DNA of 64,000 nt, from the NCBI RefSeq assembly GCF_900113005.1, contig NZ_FONW01000012.1, positions 1 through 64,000 on the forward strand. The letters are read 5' to 3'. The DNA is from Sunxiuqinia elliptica. GTDB taxonomy: Bacteria > Bacteroidota > Bacteroidia > Bacteroidales > Prolixibacteraceae. The position numbers and the translations under genes are program-made. Within the stretch, counting starts at the first letter, position 1. Every line of letters starts with the position of its first letter. Below the pieces are notes generated by a model. It was given only the letters and a program-made list of their open reading frames with translations, was not told the DNA's origin and searched no databases. Positions 16,598 to 25,673 of this stretch are shown piece by piece.

Positions 16598-16747
16598 GTA
16601 ATTCAAATATAGGCGAAAGCTTCCTGTAAAGGTGCAAACAAATGTTAAAGCCTGTTAAGAATTTCTGAAGATGAATGCGCCCGAAACCCGTTGATTTGGC
16701 CAATGTTAAATATTGTTAAGTGACGAATCGGGCTCCGTATTAAAAAT

Positions 16748-16755
16748 TATCTTTG
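16748..16755 (+). promoter_or_regulatory. -7 box (TATCTTTG) directly before the sensor kinase ATG
   Basis: TATCTTTG ends five bases before the ATG at 16761, so transcription would begin at or next to the start codon, giving a leaderless or near-leaderless mRNA. No matching -33 element is clear. Confidence 0.4.
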
Positions 16756-16760
16756 TAGTC

Positions 16761-18398
16761 ATGAGCAGAAGAGTCATCATTTCTTTGATTGTATTAATGG
16801 CGATTGTCATGAGTAGTTTGATCCTTGTTCAAACCAATTCAATTCAAAAAGCTTTTCGGATCAAAGAGGAACAGTTTGACCAAACAGTACATCGAGCTAT
16901 TCGGCAGGTAGCCCAACGTCTTGAGTTGGAAGAAACCTCGTTGTTGGTGCTGCAAAACAGGCAATCTTCTTACAATAATTCATTTTTCCCCAATAGCAAT
17001 CATCAGCATAATGTCTTTCCTGGAAATTCGCAAACGACTCCTCGAAACAATCAAGCAGATGTCAACATCTCATTTCGTTTTTCACAACGAAAAACAACAA
17101 AAACCTACAGCGAAGAGTTGTCCATCAGTTATAACGATTCGGCCTCATTGTTTAATAATGAAAGAGGGCGCCCCGGAGACTTCCCTTCGGCTTTCGACGA
17201 AATTCATGATCATGATGACTACATTCTTCAACAATATGAAATGCGCAAGAATGTGCAAGCAAACTTGTTTCGCATCAGCCAAAACAAGCTCATCATGTCT
17301 CAGCTCCCAATCAACGAGCGAGTTGAACAGAGGATGATTGAACGAGCATTGAAAGACGAATTTAAAAATTCAAATATCAACCTGAACTATCGTTACGGCA
17401 TTTTCACCGCGCCTTTGGGAAATGAGCGAAAGGTTTTTGGCAGCTCCGATTTCAATTTGCATAACAAAAAGCCCTACCAAACAGTCCTTTTCCCAAATGA
17501 TCAGGACCCAAAACCCAACTACTTAAAAATATACTTTCCAAAGCGTCAGAGTTACTTATTGAAAGAAGCCGGCCTTATGGTTATTCCAACAGCCATCCTG
17601 ACAGCCATGTTGATTGGGATTTTTATCTATACCATTTTGATTATCCTGCGGCAAAAGAAATTATCCAATATCAAAAACGACTTTATCAACAACATGACCC
17701 ATGAGTTAAAAACCCCAATTTCAACCATCTCATTGGCAAGTCAGATGCTGCACGACAATAGTGTTAGCAATACTCCCAGGACCATTGAGCATGTTTCAAA
17801 CGTTATCTTACAGGAAAGTAAGCGTTTGAGTTTTCAGGTTGAGAAAGTCTTACAAATGGCTGTTTTTAACGAAGGGCGCTTGAAGCTCAAGTTCAAAGAA
17901 GTACATATGAATGACCTCATTAACAATGTAATTCTTAACTTTGAACTACGGGTGAAGAGTAAAAATGGAACTCTAAACTCTAGCATTGCGGCAGAAAACG
18001 ATCTAATCAAAGGAGATGAGGTGCACATTACCAATGTGATTTTCAATTTGCTGGATAATGCCATGAAATACAGCAAAAGCACCCCGGAAATCGAAGTAAA
18101 AACCGAGAATAAAAAAGGCTTTATTGTTGTTTCGGTGAAGGATAATGGCATAGGAATTGCTAAAGAACACCATGATCAGATTTTTGAGCGCTTTTTCCGG
18201 GTTCCAACAGGAAACGTGCATGATGTAAAAGGTTTTGGACTTGGATTGAGCTATGTAAAGAAAATTATCGACTCTCATCAAGGTAAAATAAAAATTGAGA
18301 GTGCTTTAAATAAGGGAACGACATTCATTATTTATTTCCCCCTAAACATGAAAGTAAATGGAAACAAAAGCAAAACTTTTATTGGCCGAAGACGATGA
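16761..18398 (+). CDS. RprX-like membrane sensor histidine kinase
   Basis: This protein is 545 residues from the ATG at 16761. A longer frame from 16713 is less likely because the -7 box would lie inside it. Transmembrane helix 1 is at about residues 4-25 and helix 2 at about 275-297, bracketing a roughly 250-residue periplasmic sensor rich in Asn and Gln. The kinase core has His314 in NNMTHELKTPIST, the N box NLLDNAMKYS, G1 DNGIGI and G2 GFGLGLSYVKK. Together with the next gene it matches the RprX/RprY type of Bacteroidota. The stop overlaps the regulator gene by 41 bp. Confidence 0.88.
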   Translation: MSRRVIISLIVLMAIVMSSLILVQTNSIQKAFRIKEEQFDQTVHRAIRQVAQRLELEETSLLVLQNRQSSYNNSFFPNSNHQHNVFPGNSQTTPRNNQADVNISFRFSQRKTTKTYSEELSISYNDSASLFNNERGRPGDFPSAFDEIHDHDDYILQQYEMRKNVQANLFRISQNKLIMSQLPINERVEQRMIERALKDEFKNSNINLNYRYGIFTAPLGNERKVFGSSDFNLHNKKPYQTVLFPNDQDPKPNYLKIYFPKRQSYLLKEAGLMVIPTAILTAMLIGIFIYTILIILRQKKLSNIKNDFINNMTHELKTPISTISLASQMLHDNSVSNTPRTIEHVSNVILQESKRLSFQVEKVLQMAVFNEGRLKLKFKEVHMNDLINNVILNFELRVKSKNGTLNSSIAAENDLIKGDEVHITNVIFNLLDNAMKYSKSTPEIEVKTENKKGFIVVSVKDNGIGIAKEHHDQIFERFFRVPTGNVHDVKGFGLGLSYVKKIIDSHQGKIKIESALNKGTTFIIYFPLNMKVNGNKSKTFIGRRR

Positions 18399-19044
18399 AA
18401 ATTTAGGTCTTCTCCTGAAAGAATATTTAATCGCAAAAGGATACGAAACCGATCTTTTTGGAGACGGTGAACTTGCTTACGAAGGATTTAAAAAGAGTCA
18501 ATACAGCCTTTGTATTTTGGATATTATGATGCCTAAAAAAGACGGGATGACTCTCGCCAGGGACATTCGCCTGATGAACTCCGAAGTTCCGATCATTTTC
18601 TTAACAGCCAAAAACCTGAAAGAAGATGTTTTGGCTGGCTTTAAAATGGGAGCGGATGATTACATTACCAAGCCTTTCAGCATGGAAGAGCTTATTTTTA
18701 GAATTGAAGCTATTTTGCGACGTACCAGTGACAGCAAAGGTGGCGAACAATCAACTTATCAGTTAGGGAAATACACCTTTGATCATCGTAAACAAACCTT
18801 GGTTACCGATGATGAAACTGTGAAGCTTACAACAAAAGAGTCGGAATTACTTCGTCTGCTTTGCAATAATGCCAACGATGTTTTGGAGCGTAATTTTGCC
18901 TTGAAAACTATCTGGATTGACGATAACTATTTCAATGCACGAAGCATGGACGTATACATCACAAAGCTTCGGAAACACCTAAAAGATGAGCCAAGTGTAG
19001 AAATCATCAATGTACATGGAAAAGGGTATAAGCTAATCATGTAG
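18358..19044 (+). CDS. RprY-like OmpR-family response regulator
   Basis: The 228-residue regulator has a receiver at residues 5-118, with acidic pocket EDD (11-13), phospho-acceptor Asp55 in CILDIMMPK and the conserved Lys in DDYITKPF. It also has a winged-helix DNA-binding domain (about 130-228, ending INVHGKGYKLIM). Its start lies inside the kinase gene, so the two are coupled. It is the likely partner of the upstream kinase; its targets are not visible here. Confidence 0.93.
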   Translation: METKAKLLLAEDDENLGLLLKEYLIAKGYETDLFGDGELAYEGFKKSQYSLCILDIMMPKKDGMTLARDIRLMNSEVPIIFLTAKNLKEDVLAGFKMGADDYITKPFSMEELIFRIEAILRRTSDSKGGEQSTYQLGKYTFDHRKQTLVTDDETVKLTTKESELLRLLCNNANDVLERNFALKTIWIDDNYFNARSMDVYITKLRKHLKDEPSVEIINVHGKGYKLIM

Positions 19045-19075
19045 CATTTTCAGAATGCCCAATTTACGATATTTC

Positions 19076-19102
19076 AATCCCAGCTTAGACTGGGATTTTT
19101 TA
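19076..19102 (+). terminator. Intrinsic terminator after the two-component system
   Basis: AATCCCAG pairs with CTGGGATT around a six-base loop, followed by a run of T to 19102. Confidence 0.85.
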
Positions 19103-19121
19103 TGCAACAATTGTCACTATC

Positions 19122-19160
19122 GAAAAGCAGGAAGTAAACTCTAATTACTTCCTGCTTTTC
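19122..19160 (-). terminator. Perfect 16-bp inverted repeat, terminator of the FGE gene
   Basis: GAAAAGCAGGAAGTAA and its exact complement surround a seven-base loop, 36 bp beyond the stop of the minus-strand gene at 19196. The T-tract is weak on both strands, but the very stable stem between convergent genes suggests termination. Confidence 0.6.
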
Positions 19161-19195
19161 TACTTCCACGCTCGGGAAAGCGAATTAAAAAATCG

Positions 19196-20323
19196 TTAGT
19201 TCGCAGAAACTACGCAACGAAAACCAGTATGATTCAAGCCTGTATCCCAACTTGTTTTCATACGCGCAGCCACCCGAAATCCTGAGCAATACTGATCATT
19301 GCAAAGGAAAGAGCCACCACGGGTTACCTTTTTCTGAGCATAAGGCTCGTCCGGATCGTACGATTCTTTCGGCCCCTGAGGATCAACAACCGAACCTTCC
19401 TGACTGCAAGTTTGATAATAATCTGCTCGGTACCAGTCAGCACACCACTCCCAAACATTCCCAGCCATATCATACAAGCCATAATTGTTTGGAGCATATT
19501 GCTTAACCGGAGCTGCTCGTTTATAGCCATCTTCCGACGTGTTCTCATAGGGGAACCGGCCATCCCAGGAGTTCGCTTTAACAGCTCCCTCATGAATCAA
19601 CTCATTTCCCCAAGGGTAAATATCCGCTTCACGTCCTCCACGTGCGGCATATTCCCACTCCGCTTCAGTGGGTAACCGCTTTCCGGCCCAATGAGCATAA
19701 GCAAGCGCATCTTCCCAAGAAACATGAACCACCGGATAGTCTTCTTTTCCTTCAATTGAACTGCCAGGACCTTCCGGATGCCGCCAATCTGCACCTGGCA
19801 CCCAGCTCCACCAAATGGTTGGGTTATTCAAGGAAACCGGGCCATCTGTTGCCTGAAACACCAAGGAAGCTGCCACCAGCATTTCCTCGGGAGGCTTAGG
19901 AGTCCCTGGAGGTACCTGCTTCTTCAGCTCTTCCCAATCCGGCTTACGCTCCGCTGTTGTCACATAGCTTGTTGCCTCGACAAAGGCCTGAAACTGTTGA
20001 TTTGTGACTTCATGCTCATCCATATAAAAAGAAGAAATAGTCACCCGATGATGAGGAAATTCATCCGGGCGTCCCCAAAGGGAATCTCCTCCCATCACAA
20101 AACTTCCTCCTTCAATAAAAACCATCCCCTCCGTACTGGTTGATTCTTTTTCAACACCTTCTTGAGGCAACTGATGATTTCCAAAACGAGCAGGAAGATT
20201 AGAGCAACAACTAGCCAAGGTATCAACTACTTGTTCTTCGACTACTGGCTGTGGTTTTGATGATTTATTTGATTGGCAACCAAACAGAAAGGCGGCAACC
20301 AAAATAAGCGCAATACGATTCAT
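19196..20323 (-). CDS. Formylglycine-generating enzyme (SUMF1 family) lipoprotein
   Basis: This protein is 375 residues from the ATG at 20323 (an earlier in-frame start would spoil the signal). A lipobox FLFGC puts the lipidated Cys at 16, so the enzyme should be anchored in the cell envelope. The FGE-sulfatase domain spans about 50-375: GGSFVMGGD, LPTEAEWEYAARGG and GNVWEWCADWY. The RGGSFLCNDQYCSGFR motif has both active-site cysteines (Cys341 and Cys346), as in true formylglycine-generating enzymes that oxidise a sulfatase Cys to formylglycine. Many SUMF1 relatives lack this pair, so real FGE activity is plausible. No sulfatase is encoded in the window. Confidence 0.8.
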   Translation of the reverse strand: MNRIALILVAAFLFGCQSNKSSKPQPVVEEQVVDTLASCCSNLPARFGNHQLPQEGVEKESTSTEGMVFIEGGSFVMGGDSLWGRPDEFPHHRVTISSFYMDEHEVTNQQFQAFVEATSYVTTAERKPDWEELKKQVPPGTPKPPEEMLVAASLVFQATDGPVSLNNPTIWWSWVPGADWRHPEGPGSSIEGKEDYPVVHVSWEDALAYAHWAGKRLPTEAEWEYAARGGREADIYPWGNELIHEGAVKANSWDGRFPYENTSEDGYKRAAPVKQYAPNNYGLYDMAGNVWEWCADWYRADYYQTCSQEGSVVDPQGPKESYDPDEPYAQKKVTRGGSFLCNDQYCSGFRVAARMKTSWDTGLNHTGFRCVVSAN

Positions 20324-20450
20324 GGGTTTATCTTTAAAAAATAGAAACAAGAACCTCTGCAAAGGGTTTAGCCGAAGCTTAATTTAGAATGAAAAGTTTG
20401 CCTGCTGCCGAATTAGTTTCTAACTTCAATCCATTTAAAACTCGCACCTT

Positions 20451-21215
20451 ATGAAATCTCCTAAGCTTGCTGAAAATAATTGGAAAACCATTCGTAAACA
20501 ATCAATAGAATTAGCCATACTCCCATGGGGAGCTACCGAAGCACATAACTATCATCTTCCTTACGCAACCGACAACTATCAAGCCGAGGCCATTGCCACA
20601 GCAGCAGCCCGAAAAGCGAATCGGAATTCGGCAAATATTGTGGTTCTTCCAACGATTCCTTTTGGAGTTAACACCGGACAATCAGACATTAAACTGACCA
20701 TCAACATGCATCCGTCAACCCAGGCCAAGATGCTGACCGACATTGTTGAAAGTCTCAACAAACAAGGGATTAAAAAGCTGTTAATTATGAACGGACATGG
20801 CGGCAATGATTTCAAACAAATCATCCGGGAAGTCAACTACCGTTTTCCTGAAATGTTTATTTGTGCTAGTTCGTGGTTTAAAATGCCGGAGCATGAGCAA
20901 TTCTTCGAAGAGCCAGGAGATCATGCTGATGAAATGGAAACCAGCATGATGCTTTACTTGCACCCGGAATTGGTTTTACCCTTGGACGAAGCCGGTGACG
21001 GAAAAGCCAAGTCATTTAAGATCGACGCATTCAATGAAAGTTGGATTTGGGCTGAACGTAAATGGACACAGGTAAGTGCCGACACTGGTATTGGAAATCC
21101 ACGCAAAGCAACTGCTGAAAAAGGAAAAGCTTTTTTCCAGTTTTTGGTTGACAAATACAGCCAGGTAATGCTTGAAATTGCTCAACTTGATCCCAAAGGG
21201 TCCAACTATGAATAG
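20451..21215 (+). CDS. Creatininase family amidohydrolase
   Basis: This 254-residue protein belongs to the creatininase/creatinine amidohydrolase family of metal-dependent ring-opening hydrolases. Likely metal ligands are Glu and His in PWGATEAHNYHLP, Asp in YATDNY, His in MNGHGGND and Glu in ADEMETS. The family also includes deformylases in flavin and deazaflavin biosynthesis, so the substrate cannot be named. It is transcribed alone, divergent from the FGE gene. The length is normal. Confidence 0.88.
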   Translation: MKSPKLAENNWKTIRKQSIELAILPWGATEAHNYHLPYATDNYQAEAIATAAARKANRNSANIVVLPTIPFGVNTGQSDIKLTINMHPSTQAKMLTDIVESLNKQGIKKLLIMNGHGGNDFKQIIREVNYRFPEMFICASSWFKMPEHEQFFEEPGDHADEMETSMMLYLHPELVLPLDEAGDGKAKSFKIDAFNESWIWAERKWTQVSADTGIGNPRKATAEKGKAFFQFLVDKYSQVMLEIAQLDPKGSNYE

Positions 21216-21244
21216 CCCAAAGTGAGCAGAACCATAACTTGCGC

Positions 21245-23263
21245 TCACTCAGCTTTTAGCCTTCTTGGCTTACTTGCTTCAACAGGAAGCTCATTTTTTC
21301 CAAAAAGCTCAAATGCATTGGCAATTTGCTCCGAACGCCCCATGATGTATACAATGTCGAATAGCTCAAGTGTGGTATGTACATCCGGATGTTCGATTAG
21401 TTCCTCTTTGCGAAGAATTGCAACCAGCGTTACCCCAAATACCTTCCGGAAGCGAATTTGACTAATACTTTTTCCGATAACGAAAGACCCCTCACGAACC
21501 TTTAGTGCCATAATTTCCAAGTTAGGTAACTCCTGGAAAAGCTGATCGGATTTGGAGGTTTCTTCACGGAAAATTCCATAATGATCATCCCTGATCTTGG
21601 CCAGAAGCAAGTTAATCTCACGCTGAGGTACCAAGCGTTTCTTCAATACCCGTTCAAATAGCTCAATCGCTGTTTCAAACTCTTCCGGGATAACCTGATT
21701 CGCTCCTAAGCGATAAAGTTCTTCAATGTCAACAACCTTTTTCGTACGAACAATAATAAATGCATGCGGACTCAAGTTTCTGACTCGCTCAACAATTGAC
21801 ATGGCCACAATCAGGTTGCCAACTGACACCACCACCACATCAGCTGTTTTAACATGAGCCTTCTCCAAAATAGGTTCGTTGGTAGCATCGCCATAAACCA
21901 CCGTTTCACCTTTTTCTTGTAATTTTTTCACCGTCCCCGGATCAAAAATGATGGAGATGTAAGGCATCTTCATATACTTCGCCATAACAGACAAATTTAG
22001 GGCTCGTGCATCTTTCCCAATAAAAACGACATGATTCTTCAACACCGGAATCTCAATTTGCGGAAGTGGGAATAAGCCATTCACCAAAGTTTTGGGCAAT
22101 GGCAATTTCAACAGTTTTTCAGCCACCGGATGAGAAATCATCATTAGCAATGGCGTGACGGACATGCTGATAATGGCGACAGCTAAAAACAACTGGTAAT
22201 AATAATCAGGAATCAATTGATATTTCATCCCCGATTGGGCAAGAATAAATGAAAATTCACCTACCTGGCAGAGCGCAAAGCCCACCATGATTGTTCCTCG
22301 AAAAGTGTGCCCCAGTACAAAAGCGGTTCCTCCAGCAATAATCATTTTGATCAACAAAACCAGCAAAACCGTGGAAATAACCAGTCCTAAATGCTCGGAC
22401 ACAAAATTAAGATCGAGCAACATGCCAATACTGACAAAGAAAAAGCTAGTGAAGGTATCTTTAAAGGGAATAAGTTGCCCAAAAGCATTGTGGCTATATT
22501 CCGACTCAGAAATCATCAATCCGGCCAGAAAAGCACCAAAAGCCAGCGAAATGCCCATTTCTGAGGTTAGCAGAGCTACCGATAAACAAATGGCAAAGAT
22601 GCTCATCATAAACAGCTCTTGGTTCTTCGTATGAGCCACCATCCGCAACAGTTTCGGCATCAGCCACCGGTTCCCCACATAAACCAGCCCTACCAGAAAG
22701 ACAGTTTTCCCCAGAAGCATAAGCAATTGCCCACTCTGATCAGAAACTTCGCCACCTAACATGGGTGTAAAAAGCAATAATGGAATTAGAATAATATCCT
22801 GGAAAATCAAAATACCCAAGACTGTTCGCCCATAGTTCGAAGTAATTTCAGAACGTTCCTGCATCAGCTTTAACACAACAGCCGTACTACTTAAGGCCGT
22901 CAAAAAGCCAACAAACAAAGCTCCTGCCCAATCCATATTGTAAAGCCGTGCAATAAGCATCGTTATTCCTGCTGTAAGAATAAGCTGCATAAAGCCTCCC
23001 ACAAATACAATCTTTCGAATCCGCAACAAATGATTAATCGAAAACTCCAAGCCGATGGTGAACATCAACAGGACAACTCCAATCTCAGCTAACAACTCAA
23101 TTTGGTGATGCGAGCTAACCAATCCCAACAAATAAGGTCCAGTCAATACGCCTGTCAACAAATAACCAATAATAGTTGGTACCTTAATTTTGGTAAATAG
23201 AAAATTTACCACGGTCGATAATGCAAAAATAACGACTATATCTTTCAGTAAGTTAAGCTCCAT
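21245..23263 (-). CDS. CPA2 cation:proton antiporter with RCK domain (KefB/KefC type)
   Basis: This protein is 672 residues from the ATG at 23263. About twelve transmembrane helices (residues 5-385) form the Na+/H+ exchanger domain, with family segments GYLLTGVLTGP, LSSTAVVLKLMQE and SLAFGAFLAGLMISESEYS. A cytoplasmic RCK_N domain (about 410-530) and RCK_C domain (about 570-655) follow. In the RCK_N the usual GxGxxG nucleotide motif reads GKDARA, so NAD(H) binding may be lost or altered. It probably exports K+ or Na+ in exchange for protons; no ancillary kefF-type gene is nearby. Confidence 0.88.
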   Translation of the reverse strand: MELNLLKDIVVIFALSTVVNFLFTKIKVPTIIGYLLTGVLTGPYLLGLVSSHHQIELLAEIGVVLLMFTIGLEFSINHLLRIRKIVFVGGFMQLILTAGITMLIARLYNMDWAGALFVGFLTALSSTAVVLKLMQERSEITSNYGRTVLGILIFQDIILIPLLLFTPMLGGEVSDQSGQLLMLLGKTVFLVGLVYVGNRWLMPKLLRMVAHTKNQELFMMSIFAICLSVALLTSEMGISLAFGAFLAGLMISESEYSHNAFGQLIPFKDTFTSFFFVSIGMLLDLNFVSEHLGLVISTVLLVLLIKMIIAGGTAFVLGHTFRGTIMVGFALCQVGEFSFILAQSGMKYQLIPDYYYQLFLAVAIISMSVTPLLMMISHPVAEKLLKLPLPKTLVNGLFPLPQIEIPVLKNHVVFIGKDARALNLSVMAKYMKMPYISIIFDPGTVKKLQEKGETVVYGDATNEPILEKAHVKTADVVVVSVGNLIVAMSIVERVRNLSPHAFIIVRTKKVVDIEELYRLGANQVIPEEFETAIELFERVLKKRLVPQREINLLLAKIRDDHYGIFREETSKSDQLFQELPNLEIMALKVREGSFVIGKSISQIRFRKVFGVTLVAILRKEELIEHPDVHTTLELFDIVYIMGRSEQIANAFELFGKNELPVEASKPRRLKAE

Positions 23264-23272
23264 AATGTACAA

Positions 23273-23679
23273 GTTCGTCTGAATAAAAACATGGGGAAAA
23301 ATCTGATTTGGCTGTTTCCAGTTGCTTCAAAATAAAACTATTTCGCCGATTCAGCATTATAAAAACCCCAATTTTATTTGATTTTTTTCAAGAGAATAAG
23401 ACCTGATTTAGACCACCTCTTATCCCTTCCATAATTCAAAAGTACGATCAATCCAGCTTATGTTTCGCCTTTTTGGGTAATATTTTCAATAAAAATCTTT
23501 TACATTTTCATCCATTTCGGGAGCACTAATAAACATAAGTTTTTCATTCATTGTCTGAAAAGGGGGTTTCATTCAACAAATTGTTTCATTCATGAATTTT
23601 GTCCAGAGAGATGCAGCGAGTTTGATTTCGAATAAGTAACTTATCGTCAATAAAATCAATTCACCAGAAAGGAAAAAGA
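23273..23679. other. 407-bp spacer with three TTTCATTCA copies
   Basis: No gene was recognised. TTTCATTCA occurs at 23542-23550, 23567-23575 and 23584-23592, upstream of the hypothetical gene at 23680, and could be a regulator binding cluster. A purine-rich ribosome site (AGAAAGGAAAAAG) directly precedes the 23680 ATG. Confidence 0.4.
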
Positions 23680-24417
23680 ATGTGTAACTCTGATTACTTA
23701 GCCGCTTGCTTACCAGCATTGCTCAAACTATCAAGCGATCAGGTAAAAGAACCTAGCGTTCCAATAGCATGCTTTATTCAGGAAACAGAAAGCCTTCGCC
23801 AATGGTGCCAAGCTGATATTCCTAAGTTAGCTGCTGCCGGACTCGATATGGATCGGTTAGATCAGCTCGTCATTCGCTCTGGCGCATGTCAAGAAGCTCA
23901 GCGTCTATGGATGAAGGAGCCAAACCCAACCGGCCGTTGGCGAAAACAGGCACCCCAAGCCTTCGACCTTTTTGACGAGATGCACTATGCTTTCCGCTAC
24001 GCCTTTCAGAGCAATGATTTTTTACGCAATCGACTGGCAAAAGTTAGTAATGACTTTGACTCCCACAGTCTCATACAGGGACTGGAGCAACTAGCTATTC
24101 TGGGAGAAAACAATCAAGCCTTACTCCAAACGATAGCCTTTGATACTTCAAAGTTGAACCAAGCACTAAGCATTTCAAATCAGCTAAAAGAAATCTTAGC
24201 TCTTGAAAATGGCACTAACCTGCCAGAAAATGACAATAAAGATTTGCGCGATCGGGCTTACACCTACCTGAAACTTTTAGTCGATGAAGTAAAAAACTGT
24301 GGACGGTACGTTTTTAGAAAAAACAAACATCGTCAACAAGGCTATAATTACCCCAATTGCAGTAGCTTGAATTTTATAAAAAGAAATAATCTATTACAAA
24401 AATCAAATCAAAATTGA
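23680..24417 (+). CDS. Helical hypothetical protein
   Basis: This 245-residue protein was not assigned to a named family. It is predicted to be almost all alpha-helical and soluble, with no signal peptide. Features are MCNSDYLAACLPAL at the start, the motif LVIRSGACQEAQRLWMKE near 65-82, the aromatic stretch DEMHYAFRYAF near 105-115, and a basic Asn-rich tail (RKNKHRQQGYNYP...). Similar all-helical hypotheticals are common in Bacteroidota but I cannot name a function. The strong ribosome site supports the start. It is monocistronic and faces the convergent queF operon. Confidence 0.65.
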   Translation: MCNSDYLAACLPALLKLSSDQVKEPSVPIACFIQETESLRQWCQADIPKLAAAGLDMDRLDQLVIRSGACQEAQRLWMKEPNPTGRWRKQAPQAFDLFDEMHYAFRYAFQSNDFLRNRLAKVSNDFDSHSLIQGLEQLAILGENNQALLQTIAFDTSKLNQALSISNQLKEILALENGTNLPENDNKDLRDRAYTYLKLLVDEVKNCGRYVFRKNKHRQQGYNYPNCSSLNFIKRNNLLQKSNQN

Positions 24418-24486
24418 TCAGACCTACACAGACTGCTTAAGCTACTGACGAGAGCTTTCTTAGTTCTGTACCGAAAGACCAAAGTC

Positions 24487-24957
24487 TTAACGATTATCAA
24501 CTTTCTCTGGATTTAAATCGTGATTTTGCATCCGATGCCAAGCCAATTCCTCGTACTTTGTTCCTGGCTTTCCATAGTTCGCATAAGGATCAATGCTAAT
24601 CCCTCCACGTGGCAGAAATTTCCCCCAGACTTCAATGTACCTGGGATCCATCAACTTGATCAGATCTTTCATAATGATGTTGATGCAGTCTTCGTGAAAA
24701 TCGCCATGATTTCGAAAACTAAACAAGTAAAGTTTTAACGACTTACTCTCAACCATTTTTTGATTGGGCAAATAACTGATGTAAAGCGTTGCAAAGTCAG
24801 GCTGCCCCGTAATCGGACACAAGCTTGTAAACTCCGGGGTATTGAACTTCACCCAATAATCATTCTCAGGGTGTTTATTGTCAAAAGCCTCCAATAAGTT
24901 TGGATCATAATTAAATTGATAGTCAGTCGTTCCACCCAAGTGTTTCAAATCATCCAT
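24487..24957 (-). CDS. queF: NADPH-dependent 7-cyano-7-deazaguanine reductase
   Basis: QueF reduces preQ0 to preQ1, the last free-base step of queuosine synthesis. The 156-residue protein is of the short tunnel-fold type. Cys47 in [12 protein letters not shown] forms the thioimide with the nitrile and Asp54 is the acid catalyst, with the seven-residue spacing expected. [17 protein letters not shown] is the QueF signature and FHEDC closes the active site. It is the last gene of the transporter-queC-queF operon behind the preQ1 riboswitch. Confidence 0.97.
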   Translation of the reverse strand: MDDLKHLGGTTDYQFNYDPNLLEAFDNKHPENDYWVKFNTPEFTSLCPITGQPDFATLYISYLPNQKMVESKSLKLYLFSFRNHGDFHEDCINIIMKDLIKLMDPRYIEVWGKFLPRGGISIDPYANYGKPGTKYEELAWHRMQNHDLNPEKVDNR

Positions 24958-25001
24958 AGCTTACTTTTTTAATCATTCAATTAAAAGAACTGTAGAAAAG
25001 A

Positions 25002-25673
25002 TTAAGGCAATTTCGCATCACCAGTCACTCTGATTTTCAAATAAGTATCCAATCCATTTTTACGAAGTTTGCAGGCCGGACAAACACCACACCCATCTCC
25101 GGGCACACCATTATAACAGGTCAAGGTTTCAAATCTCACCAAGTCAAAAACTCCCAATTCATCAGCTAATTGCCACACCTCCGCTTTGCTTTTCCACATC
25201 AACGGCGTATGTATTTGGTAGTGATAATCCATCGACAGATTTAGGGTCTGATTCAACGAGCGGATAAACTCATCACGGCAATCGGGGTAGCCACTGTAAT
25301 CGGCCTGTCCCACGCCAGTGATCAAATTCGCAATGCCTTTTTCCTTAGCTAAAATGGCGGCATACGTTAAAAACAACATGTTTCGTCCTTCAACCAAGGT
25401 ATTGGGAGGACGATCAGCCGGTTTCTCTGCCTCAACTTCCAAGCTTGAATCCGTCAAGGCATTGCGGGAAAGCTGCCCCAACACATTCAGTGAATAAATA
25501 GCCAACGGAACGGCTGCCTGTTTGGCAATTTTAGCAGCAACATCCAGCTCATTCCGGTGCTTCTGCCCGTAATCAAAAGCTACGGCTTCCACCTCATCAA
25601 ACTTGGACTTCGCCCAAAACAGGCAAGTAGTCGAATCCTGACCTCCTGAAAAAACAACCAGCGCCTTACTCAT
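25002..25673 (-). CDS. queC: 7-cyano-7-deazaguanine synthase
   Basis: QueC makes preQ0 from 7-carboxy-7-deazaguanine with ATP and ammonia. The 223-residue protein has the PP-loop [12 protein letters not shown] at its N-terminus and a C-terminal zinc site ([19 protein letters not shown], four Cys). The ATG at 25673 shares one base with the transporter stop (TGATG), so translation is coupled. A GTG three bases upstream is an alternative. queD and queE are not in the window. Confidence 0.97.
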   Translation of the reverse strand: MSKALVVFSGGQDSTTCLFWAKSKFDEVEAVAFDYGQKHRNELDVAAKIAKQAAVPLAIYSLNVLGQLSRNALTDSSLEVEAEKPADRPPNTLVEGRNMLFLTYAAILAKEKGIANLITGVGQADYSGYPDCRDEFIRSLNQTLNLSMDYHYQIHTPLMWKSKAEVWQLADELGVFDLVRFETLTCYNGVPGDGCGVCPACKLRKNGLDTYLKIRVTGDAKLP

